This document shows positions 26,456-33,856 of a stretch of 64,000 bases of DNA, in pieces. Positions within the stretch are counted from its first letter, which is position 1. Each line of letters starts with the position of its first letter. The notes beneath the pieces were generated by a model. That model did no database searches, was not told where the DNA came from, and was given only the letters and a program-made list of their open reading frames with translations. The translations under genes and the position numbers were made by a program. This DNA comes from Paenibacillus sp. FSL A5-0031 (GTDB taxonomy: Bacteria; Bacillota; Bacilli; Paenibacillales; Paenibacillaceae): positions 1 through 64,000 of the forward strand of contig NZ_MRTD01000017.1 of NCBI RefSeq assembly GCF_001956295.1. Reading direction: 5' to 3'.

Positions 26456-27517
26456 ATGGAAATAGGAATAACTTCGTTTGTAGAAACAAAGCCGGATATT
26501 CATACTGGTGCAGTAATAAGTCATGCGCAGCGATTGCGTGAGGTTGTCGAGGAAATTGTCCTTGCCGATCAAGTGGGACTTGATGTATTTGGCGTAGGTG
26601 AGCATCATCGGAAGGATTATGCAGCATCTTCACCTGCAGTTGTGCTAGCTGCGGCTGCCTCACAGACGAAACGGATTCAGCTAACGAGTGCAGTAACGGT
26701 GCTTTCTTCATCTGACCCGGTACGTGTTTTTCAGGATTTTGCAACGCTCGATGGTATTTCAAATGGACGTGCGGAGATTATGGCTGGTCGGGGTTCCTTT
26801 ATCGAATCTTTTCCACTGTTTGGCTATGATTTGAATGACTATGACGAGCTGTTCGAGGAACATCTGGAATTGCTCTTAAAAATACGAGGGTCCGAAAAAG
26901 TAACCTGGAAGGGCGGGCATCGGCCTGCCATTCATGATTTAGGCGTATATCCTCGGCCTGTTCAAAATTCGTTGCCGATATGGGTAGGCAGCGGAGGCAA
27001 TCGGGACTCTGCAATCCGTGCTGGACTGCTCGGGCTGCCATTGATGCTTGCGATCATTGGTGGAAGCCCGATGCAATTTGAACCACTTGTACAGCTTTAT
27101 AAGAAAGCGGCTGCGCATGCCGGCCATGATGAATCGCGACTTAAAGTGGGGTCTCATTCCATAGGTTTTGTTGCAGAAAATACGGATCTAGCAGCAGATA
27201 CATTTTTTCCTTCCACGCAAGCAGGCATGAATAAACTTGGGAAAGAGCGAGGCTGGGCTCATTATGACCGTTCCAGCTTTGATGCTGCGCGCAGCTTTGA
27301 AGGAGCACTTTATGTGGGTGATCCGGAAACCGTTGCCCAAAAAATAATTCATCTTCGGAAACATGTAGGCGTTACGCGTTTTATGATGTACGTGCCTTTA
27401 AGTACTATGCCGCATGATCAAGTGATGAGAGCCATTGAGCTGTTAGGAACAGAGGTTGCGCCGCGGGTCCGAGAGGAAATTGCCAAGTGGGAAGCGGAGA
27501 CGGAAAAAGAATCATAA
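26456..27517 (+). CDS. LLM-class flavin-dependent oxidoreductase
   Basis: Luciferase-like monooxygenase of about 353 residues that would use reduced FMN. Start 26456 follows AGGAGA by 8 bases. Visible family blocks are the N-terminal EIGITSFVETKPD strand, DVFGVGEHHRKDYAASSPAVVLAAAA, RIQLTSAVTVLSSSDPVRVFQDFATLD and WVGSGGNRDSAIRAG. Family reactions include oxidation of aldehydes, alkanes or xenobiotics; the substrate is not apparent. It forms an operon with the MFS exporter under likely TetR control, suggesting detoxification of a compound that the exporter also handles. A strong terminator follows. Confidence 0.88.
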   Translation: MEIGITSFVETKPDIHTGAVISHAQRLREVVEEIVLADQVGLDVFGVGEHHRKDYAASSPAVVLAAAASQTKRIQLTSAVTVLSSSDPVRVFQDFATLDGISNGRAEIMAGRGSFIESFPLFGYDLNDYDELFEEHLELLLKIRGSEKVTWKGGHRPAIHDLGVYPRPVQNSLPIWVGSGGNRDSAIRAGLLGLPLMLAIIGGSPMQFEPLVQLYKKAAAHAGHDESRLKVGSHSIGFVAENTDLAADTFFPSTQAGMNKLGKERGWAHYDRSSFDAARSFEGALYVGDPETVAQKIIHLRKHVGVTRFMMYVPLSTMPHDQVMRAIELLGTEVAPRVREEIAKWEAETEKES

Positions 27518-27576
27518 TTCAGCTGCAGTTATTAAACAAAAAGGAATCAACAAATTGGAAGGAAATGTAGAGTTAT

Positions 27577-27613
27577 AACAGCGCGTGCCGATCTCAATCG
27601 GTGCGCGCTGTTT
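27577..27613 (+). terminator. Rho-independent terminator after LLM gene
   Basis: A 16-bp stem (AACAGCGCGTGCCGAT, two wobble pairs) with a CTCA loop and a short T run. Confidence 0.75.
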
Positions 27614-27763
27614 CAGTTAAGCTTAAAAATGGTGCAAGAGTTGCTCCCCCACAAACAGCTATAATGAATCATTACCTTGCCTGCATCCATCCCAATTTTT
27701 TATACTAAAAACAAACAGATGTCATGGTGGGCTTCGGCCTCACATCGAAAGGAGGCTTCGGCT

Positions 27764-28327
27764 ATGCAAAGGACGAGTTGGGAAAAGTGGAATGGTCATA
27801 ATAGTTCTATTTTCTGGTTAACGGGGTTGTCCGGTTCAGGAAAAACGACGCTTGCTTGCGGAGCGGAGAGTGAGCTGCTGAGGCGTGGGATCAGATGCGT
27901 CATCATTGACGGCGATCGATTACGGCAAGGCTTGAATCGGGATCTTGGGTTTACGGAAGAGGCACGACTGGAAAATATGCGCCGTGCAATGGAGATTGCA
28001 GATATGTTTCTAGAGAAAGGTTTTGTTGTCCTTGTACCGATGATTTCCCCTTATGAATCGTACCGAAAGCAGATCAAGCAGCGGTTTGGGCCGGATGATT
28101 TTGCTGAAGTGTATGTGAAATGCTCACTGGAGGCATGCGAACAACGTGATCCCAAGGGCTTGTATCGCAAAGCGAGAGCAGGAGAAATAAAGGATTTTAC
28201 GGGCATTGATTCCCCTTACGAGACGCCGATACAACCTAATATGATCATAGACACGGAGAAATTTGGCGAAGCGGATGCTATAAATGCGCTTGTTGCGTAC
28301 ATCGAATCCCGATTAAACAATATTTAA
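27764..28327 (+). CDS. cysC: Adenylylsulfate (APS) kinase
   Basis: Converts APS plus ATP to PAPS, the universal sulfuryl donor. About 187 residues, close to the usual CysC length. ATG 27764 follows AAAGGAGG by 9 bases; a longer frame from 27677 runs through this site and is rejected. The P-loop GLSGSGKTT, the DGDRLRQGLNRDLGF substrate loop, RRAMEIADMF and the lid DPKGLYRKARAGEIKDFTGIDSPYE are all present. No ATP sulfurylase or PAPS reductase gene is next to it. A Stf0-type sulfotransferase follows after only 22 bases, so here PAPS is most likely made for sulfation rather than sulfate assimilation. Confidence 0.92.
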   Translation: MQRTSWEKWNGHNSSIFWLTGLSGSGKTTLACGAESELLRRGIRCVIIDGDRLRQGLNRDLGFTEEARLENMRRAMEIADMFLEKGFVVLVPMISPYESYRKQIKQRFGPDDFAEVYVKCSLEACEQRDPKGLYRKARAGEIKDFTGIDSPYETPIQPNMIIDTEKFGEADAINALVAYIESRLNNI

Positions 28328-28349
28328 ACAAGAGAGGGGGGATATATAA

Positions 28350-29072
28350 ATGAGACCGGAAAAAAGCTATACGATATGGTTTTCACAGCGTACAGGGAGT
28401 ACCCTGCTGAACGAAGCTCTTTCATCAACTGGAGTGGCCGGAGATCCTGGGGAATGGCTGCTCTCTAAGGACCCCAAGACGATGACGCTGGAGCAAATGG
28501 AGCAGATGTGGCGGGAAGGTACTTCGTCAAATGGTGTTTTTGGCTTGAAAACAAGTATGAATAGCGAATGGATTACTGCATTTCGGAACATCTTTCAATT
28601 GCCAGAAACGGCGACAAAAGCAAGCGTATGGCGTGCAGCTTTTCCGAATTGCGATAAACATATTTATATGACGAGAAGAAATAAAGTCCGTTTAGCCGTA
28701 TCTTGGTGGCGGGCAATCGTATCCGGAGAGTGGCATCGGCAGCATGGCCAAAAACCGCAAGAGCATGATATTGCCGATAATTATAATTTTGATGCAATCA
28801 ACCATTTGTTCATCGAAAGCTCGCTTCGGGAAGCGGCGATGGAGGACTTTTTTACAGAAGAAGGGATCGTTCCACTTACGATCGTTTACGAAGATTTTAT
28901 TCTCGATTATGAAGGAACAGTGCTGAGGGTGCTGGATTTTCTGAACATTCAGTCGGAGTCGGTGGAGGTTGCTCCGCCAGCTTTCGATAAGTTAGCAGAT
29001 GATGTGGCAGAGCAATGGGTGCAGCGTTACCGTCAAGAGCGACAAGCGGGAAGCGAAACAAAAGTGTGGTAA
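28350..29072 (+). CDS. Stf0-type sulfotransferase
   Basis: PAPS-dependent carbohydrate sulfotransferase of 240 residues. The N-terminal SQRTGSTLLNEALSSTGVAG is the 5'-phosphosulfate-binding loop in the form seen in mycobacterial Stf0, the trehalose 2-sulfotransferase. GVFGLKTSMN, the 3'-phosphate region TRRNKVRLAVSWWRA and a closing acidic block with ADDVAEQWVQRYRQE also follow Stf0. There is no signal peptide, so sulfation is cytoplasmic. It is co-transcribed with APS kinase. The acceptor is unknown: trehalose is the known one for the family, but neighbouring genes give no support. I have not seen this pair described in a Paenibacillus-like genome, though I could not search. Confidence 0.82.
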   Translation: MRPEKSYTIWFSQRTGSTLLNEALSSTGVAGDPGEWLLSKDPKTMTLEQMEQMWREGTSSNGVFGLKTSMNSEWITAFRNIFQLPETATKASVWRAAFPNCDKHIYMTRRNKVRLAVSWWRAIVSGEWHRQHGQKPQEHDIADNYNFDAINHLFIESSLREAAMEDFFTEEGIVPLTIVYEDFILDYEGTVLRVLDFLNIQSESVEVAPPAFDKLADDVAEQWVQRYRQERQAGSETKVW

Positions 29073-29166
29073 TCGCGATTAATTAATGTCTTAGCTCCTA
29101 GTATAGGCGCAAGCATTCTCGGTTTTTCCCTAACGCTCGGATACAAGCAACCGCGATATAGCAAGA

Positions 29167-29188
29167 CGGAGCTGCAGCCGCAGCTCCG
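29167..29188 (+). terminator. Probable terminator after sulfotransferase
   Basis: Perfect 9-bp stem CGGAGCTGC/GCAGCTCCG with a 4-base loop, followed by ATTTAAAAA. It lies between convergent genes and the T tract is weak. Confidence 0.5.
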
Positions 29189-29200
29189 ATTTAAAAATGA

Positions 29201-29974
29201 TTAAGATACCTCTGGAATCTGAGCAATTAACACTTTGACACCTTTGTTCTCAATATCCTCAATAGCAGTTATGCTGGCTTCACTATCGGTAATTAATAGA
29301 TCCATATCGGTAATGGGGCCTTCTTTGGCAAAAAAATCGACGCCTAGCTTCTCATGAGGAGCTAGACAAATTCGTTTTCTAGAAATTTCGACCGCCGTTC
29401 GTCCTAATGAAGCTACTTCTGGAGAAGAGGTGCTTACCCCGTTTTTGGAAATTCCGCCCCCAGCAACGAAGCACAGATCTAAAGTGAATTGTCTAAGAAA
29501 CTGATTAGCGAGTGTATCGGAAATGTTTCCGGAACTCTTCACTTTGCCGCCTATCAAATAAACATCAATTTCTTCACGATCCTTCAACACATCAGCCACT
29601 CTGATTGCATTCGTAACCACCGTAAAAGGTACCTCAGGAAGAAACTTTAACATGCCGTAATGGATGCCTGCACTGCCTATAAATACAGTATCCTTTTCTT
29701 GTATAAAAGAAGCTGCTAATTTCGATATGGCATCTTGATGCGGTGAAGCCTCTTTATAACGAAGGTCTGGCGGGAGCGGGGCGCTGCGCACTTTAGAAGC
29801 TGGTATTGCGCCGCCATGCGTACGTTTGAGCAGCCCTTTCTCCTCCATAATCGATAGATCTCTTCGGATGGAATCAATCGACAATTCAAACATATCCGCT
29901 AGTTCCTTGGCGAGTACTCTGCCGTTTTTTTGTAGCAGCTCAATAATCTTGTCACGACGCTCATCGGTAAACAA
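29201..29974 (-). CDS. DeoR-family transcription regulator
   Basis: Repressor of about 257 residues. The start is TTG at 29974 behind AGGAGGCG; no ATG fits. The N-terminal DeoR helix-turn-helix reads RRDKIIELLQKNGRVLAKELADMFELSIDSIRRDLSIMEEKGLLKRTHGGA. The C-terminal DeoRC sensor (GSAGIHYGML, TNAIRVADVL, YLIGGKVKSSGNISD, FVAGGGISKNGVS) normally binds a phosphorylated sugar. No sugar-phosphate enzyme lies beside it, so its regulon is elsewhere or it only controls itself. Three GTTTTATTC repeats upstream are its probable operators. Confidence 0.9.
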   Translation of the reverse strand: MFTDERRDKIIELLQKNGRVLAKELADMFELSIDSIRRDLSIMEEKGLLKRTHGGAIPASKVRSAPLPPDLRYKEASPHQDAISKLAASFIQEKDTVFIGSAGIHYGMLKFLPEVPFTVVTNAIRVADVLKDREEIDVYLIGGKVKSSGNISDTLANQFLRQFTLDLCFVAGGGISKNGVSTSSPEVASLGRTAVEISRKRICLAPHEKLGVDFFAKEGPITDMDLLITDSEASITAIEDIENKGVKVLIAQIPEVS

Positions 29975-30026
29975 ATCGAATCGCCTCCTCTGGATTTTAT
30001 AACCAGTTACAATTTCATATTATTCG

Positions 30027-30078
30027 GTTTTATTCAGTTTTGTCAATCTGTTTTATTCATGTTAATTCTGTTTTATTC
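30027..30078. promoter_or_regulatory. Three GTTTTATTC direct repeats, DeoR operators
   Basis: GTTTTATTC occurs at 30027-30035, 30050-30058 and 30070-30078, spaced 23 and 20 bases, about two helical turns. The last two are extended to TCTGTTTTATTC. They lie upstream of the DeoR gene and resemble the direct-repeat operators used by this family. Confidence 0.55.
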
Positions 30079-30136
30079 GCGTTTTGGTTGAGGGGCCGCT
30101 TTTAAGAGTCCAATACAACTCATTCACATAAAATAA

Positions 30137-30178
30137 GTCTCATTAGGCATACTTTACACAACGTACACCTAAGGAGAC
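30137..30178 (+). promoter_or_regulatory. Hairpin sequestering a ribosome site
   Basis: GTCTCATTAGG (30137-30147) can pair with CCTAAGGAGAC (30168-30178), one mismatch in 11. The downstream arm contains the AAGGAG ribosome site of the DUF3888 gene. If the transcript includes both arms, translation would be limited. Confidence 0.4.
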
Positions 30179-30186
30179 TCTGCTCT

Positions 30187-30624
30187 ATGAAAAAAATTAT
30201 TGTTCTAGTCATTGCCATGGTGATATTAACGCAGCAACCGAGTACCGCTAAGATGGACGAGCGGCCACAAGAGTCGAGAGAGCTTATGTTCCAGGACATG
30301 CTAATGCTGTTTTTGCTGCCGCATATCAATATGAAAATTGCTGAGATTTATTCGGATATATTAACGGAATCACCACTGGTGTATCCGTATTTTGTCGAGG
30401 TCGAACAGGTACAGCGCGTCAATGGTTTTAGAGGATTTCATTTTTCAATCACACTTGATGTCATTCCTGTAGTTGGTCCGCACATTTCAGTCGGAGAGGA
30501 CCGATTGACGTTTGATATATCGCCGATGAATCCTGATCAAGTAAAGCTAGTAGGCTGGAAGCATATAAAAGGCCCGCAGAAAGGTGATTTACCGCCAAAC
30601 TGGGAACATATTTTAAAAAGATAA
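30187..30624 (+). CDS. DUF3888 secreted protein of unknown function
   Basis: Protein of 145 residues with an N-terminal signal peptide (MKKIIVLVIAMVILTQQPSTA). The mature part matches the DUF3888 pattern: ELMFQDMLMLFLLPHI, YPYFVEVEQVQR, HFSITLDVIPVVGPHISVGEDRLTFDIS. The family occurs in Bacillus and Paenibacillus and has no known function. The body is likely exported and soluble or loosely wall-bound. AAGGAG lies 10 bases before the ATG but inside a potential hairpin. No operon partner is evident. Confidence 0.75.
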   Translation: MKKIIVLVIAMVILTQQPSTAKMDERPQESRELMFQDMLMLFLLPHINMKIAEIYSDILTESPLVYPYFVEVEQVQRVNGFRGFHFSITLDVIPVVGPHISVGEDRLTFDISPMNPDQVKLVGWKHIKGPQKGDLPPNWEHILKR

Positions 30625-30732
30625 GGTACAAATTTGAGCTTTATAGATGACTAACTATACCGATAGAGGTGTACTTGCATAGTTTGAAGTAGACCTATTT
30701 CAACATTACTAAGAAAAGGAATGTGATTCGAA

Positions 30733-31086
30733 GTGGAAAGAAGAAAAAGAGCTCGTATAAGCGCAATTCTTCCTACTGTAGATGAACCATTTAATGACTT
30801 TAGTCAACCGGTTGATTCTACTTTTGAGCCTGGTTTTGAAAGAGCAGGGTCTATGTTTAGTCGAATCGGCGGTATTGATGGAATCATGTCCATGATGGGA
30901 AGAATGCAGCAGTTGTTTGGCTTCGTTCAACAGATCCCTCCTACTTTCAAAGTAGTTGGTTCGTTTTTTGGACCAAAGGCAACCGTCAGCAATCTATCCA
31001 GGAAACCAGCAAGAATAAAAAATAAAAAATACGACGCAAAATCACGGACAGCCGCAACTTCGCGTCGCACGACAAAAAACAGATAG
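30733..31086 (+). CDS. Small basic protein of unknown function
   Basis: Protein of 117 residues that I do not recognise with confidence. It starts at GTG 30733, 12 bases after AAGGA, a loose spacing. The middle (GGIDGIMSMMGRMQQLFGFVQQIPPTFKVVGSFFG) is a Gly/Met-rich amphipathic segment, flanked by a basic N-terminus and a strongly basic C-terminal tail rich in Lys, Arg and Ser. Such composition is common in sporulation-associated small proteins of Firmicutes (YqfQ/YppG-like), but this is only a resemblance. Its own ribosome site and length make it a credible gene. Confidence 0.55.
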   Translation: MERRKRARISAILPTVDEPFNDFSQPVDSTFEPGFERAGSMFSRIGGIDGIMSMMGRMQQLFGFVQQIPPTFKVVGSFFGPKATVSNLSRKPARIKNKKYDAKSRTAATSRRTTKNR

Positions 31087-31229
31087 TGTAACGTAGAGCA
31101 ATCCTTTTATTAAAAGCAATAAAAAAAAGTTAATCATAGCGATTTAATCTAATCTCCCATCTAACTTGCGAGTTCGCTTTTTCGCGAGAATAGTTGGGTG
31201 TTTTCTTTGATTTAATCCCTAAATCACGG

Positions 31230-32432
31230 CTAGTGCTTCATTTTGCTCAAATGCTTTGGCTTTAATCTAGCGATGATAGGCAGCGTTAGCAGCAGTACGA
31301 AGCTCGAAGTCCCATACACAAAAATTAAAGAGGTCGCTTCTTTCAGAAACCCTGAGCAAAACGTACCGAATAACATAAATCCGATAAAGACAGGAACCAT
31401 CACACCGTTAACCCGGCCAACGTATTCATCCTGTACGGATTTGATAAATAGCATATTAAGCAGTACTTGCAGCACGGTATAAAATAAACCGACCAGCAGA
31501 TGGAATGATGCGGTCAACCAAACGTAAGTGGAAAGCGCCTGAACGAGCACTCCCGTCGCCGTTACAATAATAACAACGGTAAATATTTTCCGAGTTTCAA
31601 AACGATTGCCAATAGATGCAGCTATTAATCCCCCAGCTAGCATGCCGACTCCGTATAACATACTGAACCATTGCAAATTCTCTTTCGGCAATTGCAGTCT
31701 TTCCGTCAATATAAATACATCGAGCGGTTGAATAAGTCCCCAAGACAGGCCATCAATAGCAAACCATACAGCTATAACAACCAATATTCTATTTTGACGA
31801 AGGTAGATCATGCCCTCTTTAATTTCTTTCAAAACAGAGCTGTTTTCTTTTTTCTCTTCACGGGTCTGTTTAGGAAGAAACGAAAGAAGGGAGGCAGAAA
31901 GGGCGAATAGAATCAATAAGCTGTATAAGGATACCTTAAGTCCAAAATTAACGTAAATAGCGGTACCGATGACAGGCCCAACAATCATGAAAATCGAGTT
32001 CATGCTTTGCGTTAAACCAACAGCTGCTCCAACATGCTGCGGTTCGACATAACGTTTAATGAGCTTAATGGATGATGGCTGAGAGAACTGCGTAATAATA
32101 GTTGATACGAAAGTGGCTATATAAATAGCTGGCCAGAAGCCTAGATCCAAAACGCCAATGATGAGCAAAATAGATACGATACTTAATAAGTCAGCTATAA
32201 TCATCGTTTTTTTGGGATTCCACCGATCAACGAGCGCCCCGCCTACAAGGGCAACAGCGAAGATAGGGAAATATTCTATAACCGTCAGCATCGACACAGC
32301 GACCGGGTCATTATTTGATTTTTCCAATACAAAAAAGAGCAAAGCAATGTTCCGTATCCATGTACCTATATTTTGCAATAAATCAGAAGCGGTAACTAAT
32401 AAATAAACGCGATTACTAAATAATGTTTTCAT
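31230..32432 (-). CDS. MFS transporter (EntS/macrolide-efflux type)
   Basis: Membrane transporter of 400 residues with about 11-12 helices. The start fits MFS_3/EntS-like exporters: NRVYLLVTASDLLQNIGTWIRNIALLFFVLE, then GGALVDRWNPKKTMIIADL for the helix 2-3 loop. AGGTGAAA lies before the ATG. It is the last gene of a minus-strand cluster TetR-GNAT-MFS, only 21 bases after the acetyltransferase stop. Members export macrolides, siderophores or other small molecules, so a resistance or efflux role under the upstream TetR is likely. Confidence 0.88.
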   Translation of the reverse strand: MKTLFSNRVYLLVTASDLLQNIGTWIRNIALLFFVLEKSNNDPVAVSMLTVIEYFPIFAVALVGGALVDRWNPKKTMIIADLLSIVSILLIIGVLDLGFWPAIYIATFVSTIITQFSQPSSIKLIKRYVEPQHVGAAVGLTQSMNSIFMIVGPVIGTAIYVNFGLKVSLYSLLILFALSASLLSFLPKQTREEKKENSSVLKEIKEGMIYLRQNRILVVIAVWFAIDGLSWGLIQPLDVFILTERLQLPKENLQWFSMLYGVGMLAGGLIAASIGNRFETRKIFTVVIIVTATGVLVQALSTYVWLTASFHLLVGLFYTVLQVLLNMLFIKSVQDEYVGRVNGVMVPVFIGFMLFGTFCSGFLKEATSLIFVYGTSSFVLLLTLPIIARLKPKHLSKMKH

Positions 32433-32453
32433 ATGGTTTCACCTATTATGTTT

Positions 32454-32906
32454 CTATAAATTTAATTCCATGACCATTCCGACAACCGGCCCGTCTGCAT
32501 CAATCTCACCGTTTAAGCGGAATCCAAAATGTTCATATAGCCGTTGTGCACGCGAATTATGTTGATGGAGGCTCAAATAAATGGTTCTGCTTTCATATAA
32601 GTGCTGTAAATATTCGAGTAGTATAGGAATAAACCGCTTGGCATATCCGTTTCCTTGGAATCGGTAATCAATCATAAAGCGGTCAAGCCACACACTCTTG
32701 TTCACGTTGTTTTGCCAGCCGTACATCGCATAGCCGACTAAAGTTTCGCCATCATATAATGCAAGCGAAGTTGCGTTTTTCTCAAATAAACATTCGGCTA
32801 AAGAAAAGGCGTTGCTTTCGATAAATGGTTGCTGCTCCTTGGACACCGATAATGCGGCTACAGCGCGCCAGTTTTCTGTTGTTACTTCATAAAAATGAAG
32901 ACTCAT
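32454..32906 (-). CDS. GNAT-family N-acetyltransferase
   Basis: Acetyl-CoA-dependent acetyltransferase of about 150 residues. MSLHFYEVTTENW at 32906 is the preferred start, since the 14 residues before it in a longer frame are unlike the family. The acetyl-CoA loop reads DYRFQGNGYAKRFI (Q/R-x-x-G-x-G/A) and the end LSLHQHNSRAQRLYEHFGFRLNGEID is classic GNAT, closest in style to spermidine/diamine acetyltransferases. Genes on both sides (TetR upstream, exporter downstream) suggest modification of a toxic amine or drug before export. An inverted repeat in front may be a TetR operator. Confidence 0.85.
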   Translation of the reverse strand: MSLHFYEVTTENWRAVAALSVSKEQQPFIESNAFSLAECLFEKNATSLALYDGETLVGYAMYGWQNNVNKSVWLDRFMIDYRFQGNGYAKRFIPILLEYLQHLYESRTIYLSLHQHNSRAQRLYEHFGFRLNGEIDADGPVVGMVMELNL

Positions 32907-32949
32907 TCTGTTCACTCTCTTTCTGTTGCAGTAAATTTTAATACTCATG

Positions 32950-32973
32950 AAACTATTTTTGTTTTTATAGTTT
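32950..32973. promoter_or_regulatory. Inverted repeat upstream of GNAT gene
   Basis: AAACTAT (32950-32956) and ATAGTTT (32967-32973) are perfect inverted arms with a 10-base T-rich spacer. The half-site AAACTA recurs in front of the TetR gene. Confidence 0.5.
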
Positions 32974-33009
32974 TCTGCTTGTTTAAAAAAAGAATAAAAG
33001 CGTTGGCTT

Positions 33010-33579
33010 TTATTCTCCCTTTGCAGCTCTAGGCACTAGTCCAAATAGAATAATATCAACAATGGTGGATAAAGCTTCGGAAAGCGTAATCTCATTTTTT
33101 TGATAAAAGCGTTGATCGAGTGTTGAGTTTGCTGCGTCGATCATTAGCTTCATGATGACAGATATATTTTTGTTAACTATTATACCTTCGTGAATGCCTT
33201 GTTCAATGACGCTGCGCAATGCATCCCAGTCATCGGTCAGCGCGTCATCAATTTTTTTCCATTGCTCTGGATAGTAACGCTTCATTTGCTCCAAAATCCG
33301 TATATCATATAATTCATAATGTTTTGTCAGAAGGGTTACAATACCTCTGATTTTCTCAATAATCGATAAGTTTGCGTCTTGCGTGATCAGAGCTGTTTTC
33401 TCATCAAATTCACCTAAAGTTTGCGCAATGAGTGCTTCCAAAATACTTACTTTAGAAGGGAAATGCTCGTACAATGTCCGTTTGCTAATCCCTAGCCGAG
33501 AGGCCAAATCGTCCATTGTAAATTTGATTCCTTTATCATGAATCTCTTCGATAAATGCTTTCATAATTCGATCTATCAA
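33010..33579 (-). CDS. TetR-family regulator of efflux cluster
   Basis: Regulator of 189 residues starting at TTG 33579, behind AGGGGG. The helix-turn-helix is clear near the N-terminus (IKFTMDDLASRLGISKRTLYEHFPSKVSILEALI). The rest is the helical ligand-binding domain, including LYDIRILEQMKRYYPEQW, which is frequent in this subgroup. It heads the minus-strand run TetR-GNAT-MFS, with a 103-base gap to the acetyltransferase that contains its own inverted repeat. AAACTA/TAGTTT half-sites occur both here and upstream of the regulator itself, so it probably controls both. Confidence 0.88.
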   Translation of the reverse strand: MIDRIMKAFIEEIHDKGIKFTMDDLASRLGISKRTLYEHFPSKVSILEALIAQTLGEFDEKTALITQDANLSIIEKIRGIVTLLTKHYELYDIRILEQMKRYYPEQWKKIDDALTDDWDALRSVIEQGIHEGIIVNKNISVIMKLMIDAANSTLDQRFYQKNEITLSEALSTIVDIILFGLVPRAAKGE

Positions 33580-33614
33580 GAACAGACCCCCTGAGAGAGA
33601 ACTTTTAGACTAGA

Positions 33615-33641
33615 GAAAACTAAAAAAACTAAAATAGTTTT
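33615..33641. promoter_or_regulatory. Candidate TetR operator with repeated AAACTA
   Basis: AAACTA occurs twice and is followed by TAGTTT, giving AAACTA-AAA-TAGTTT at 33626-33640. The half-site is the same as in the inverted repeat at 32950-32973. Confidence 0.5.
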
Positions 33642-33856
33642 ATGGATCGATTTTACCTGTTTGTTTTTCCATTGTCAATGGCAGGCTAATACTCACGAAG
33701 ATACTGCCTTATCTGGAATATGGTAAAATAATAGCGGATGATAAGGAAAGTATTGAATCTGGTCGAAAATCATTTAGAAATGAATCCTACATTGAGTTGT
33801 AGGGCCTATAACGTTTATAATAATACGATAATATTCCAAAAGAAAAGGTGTCATTC

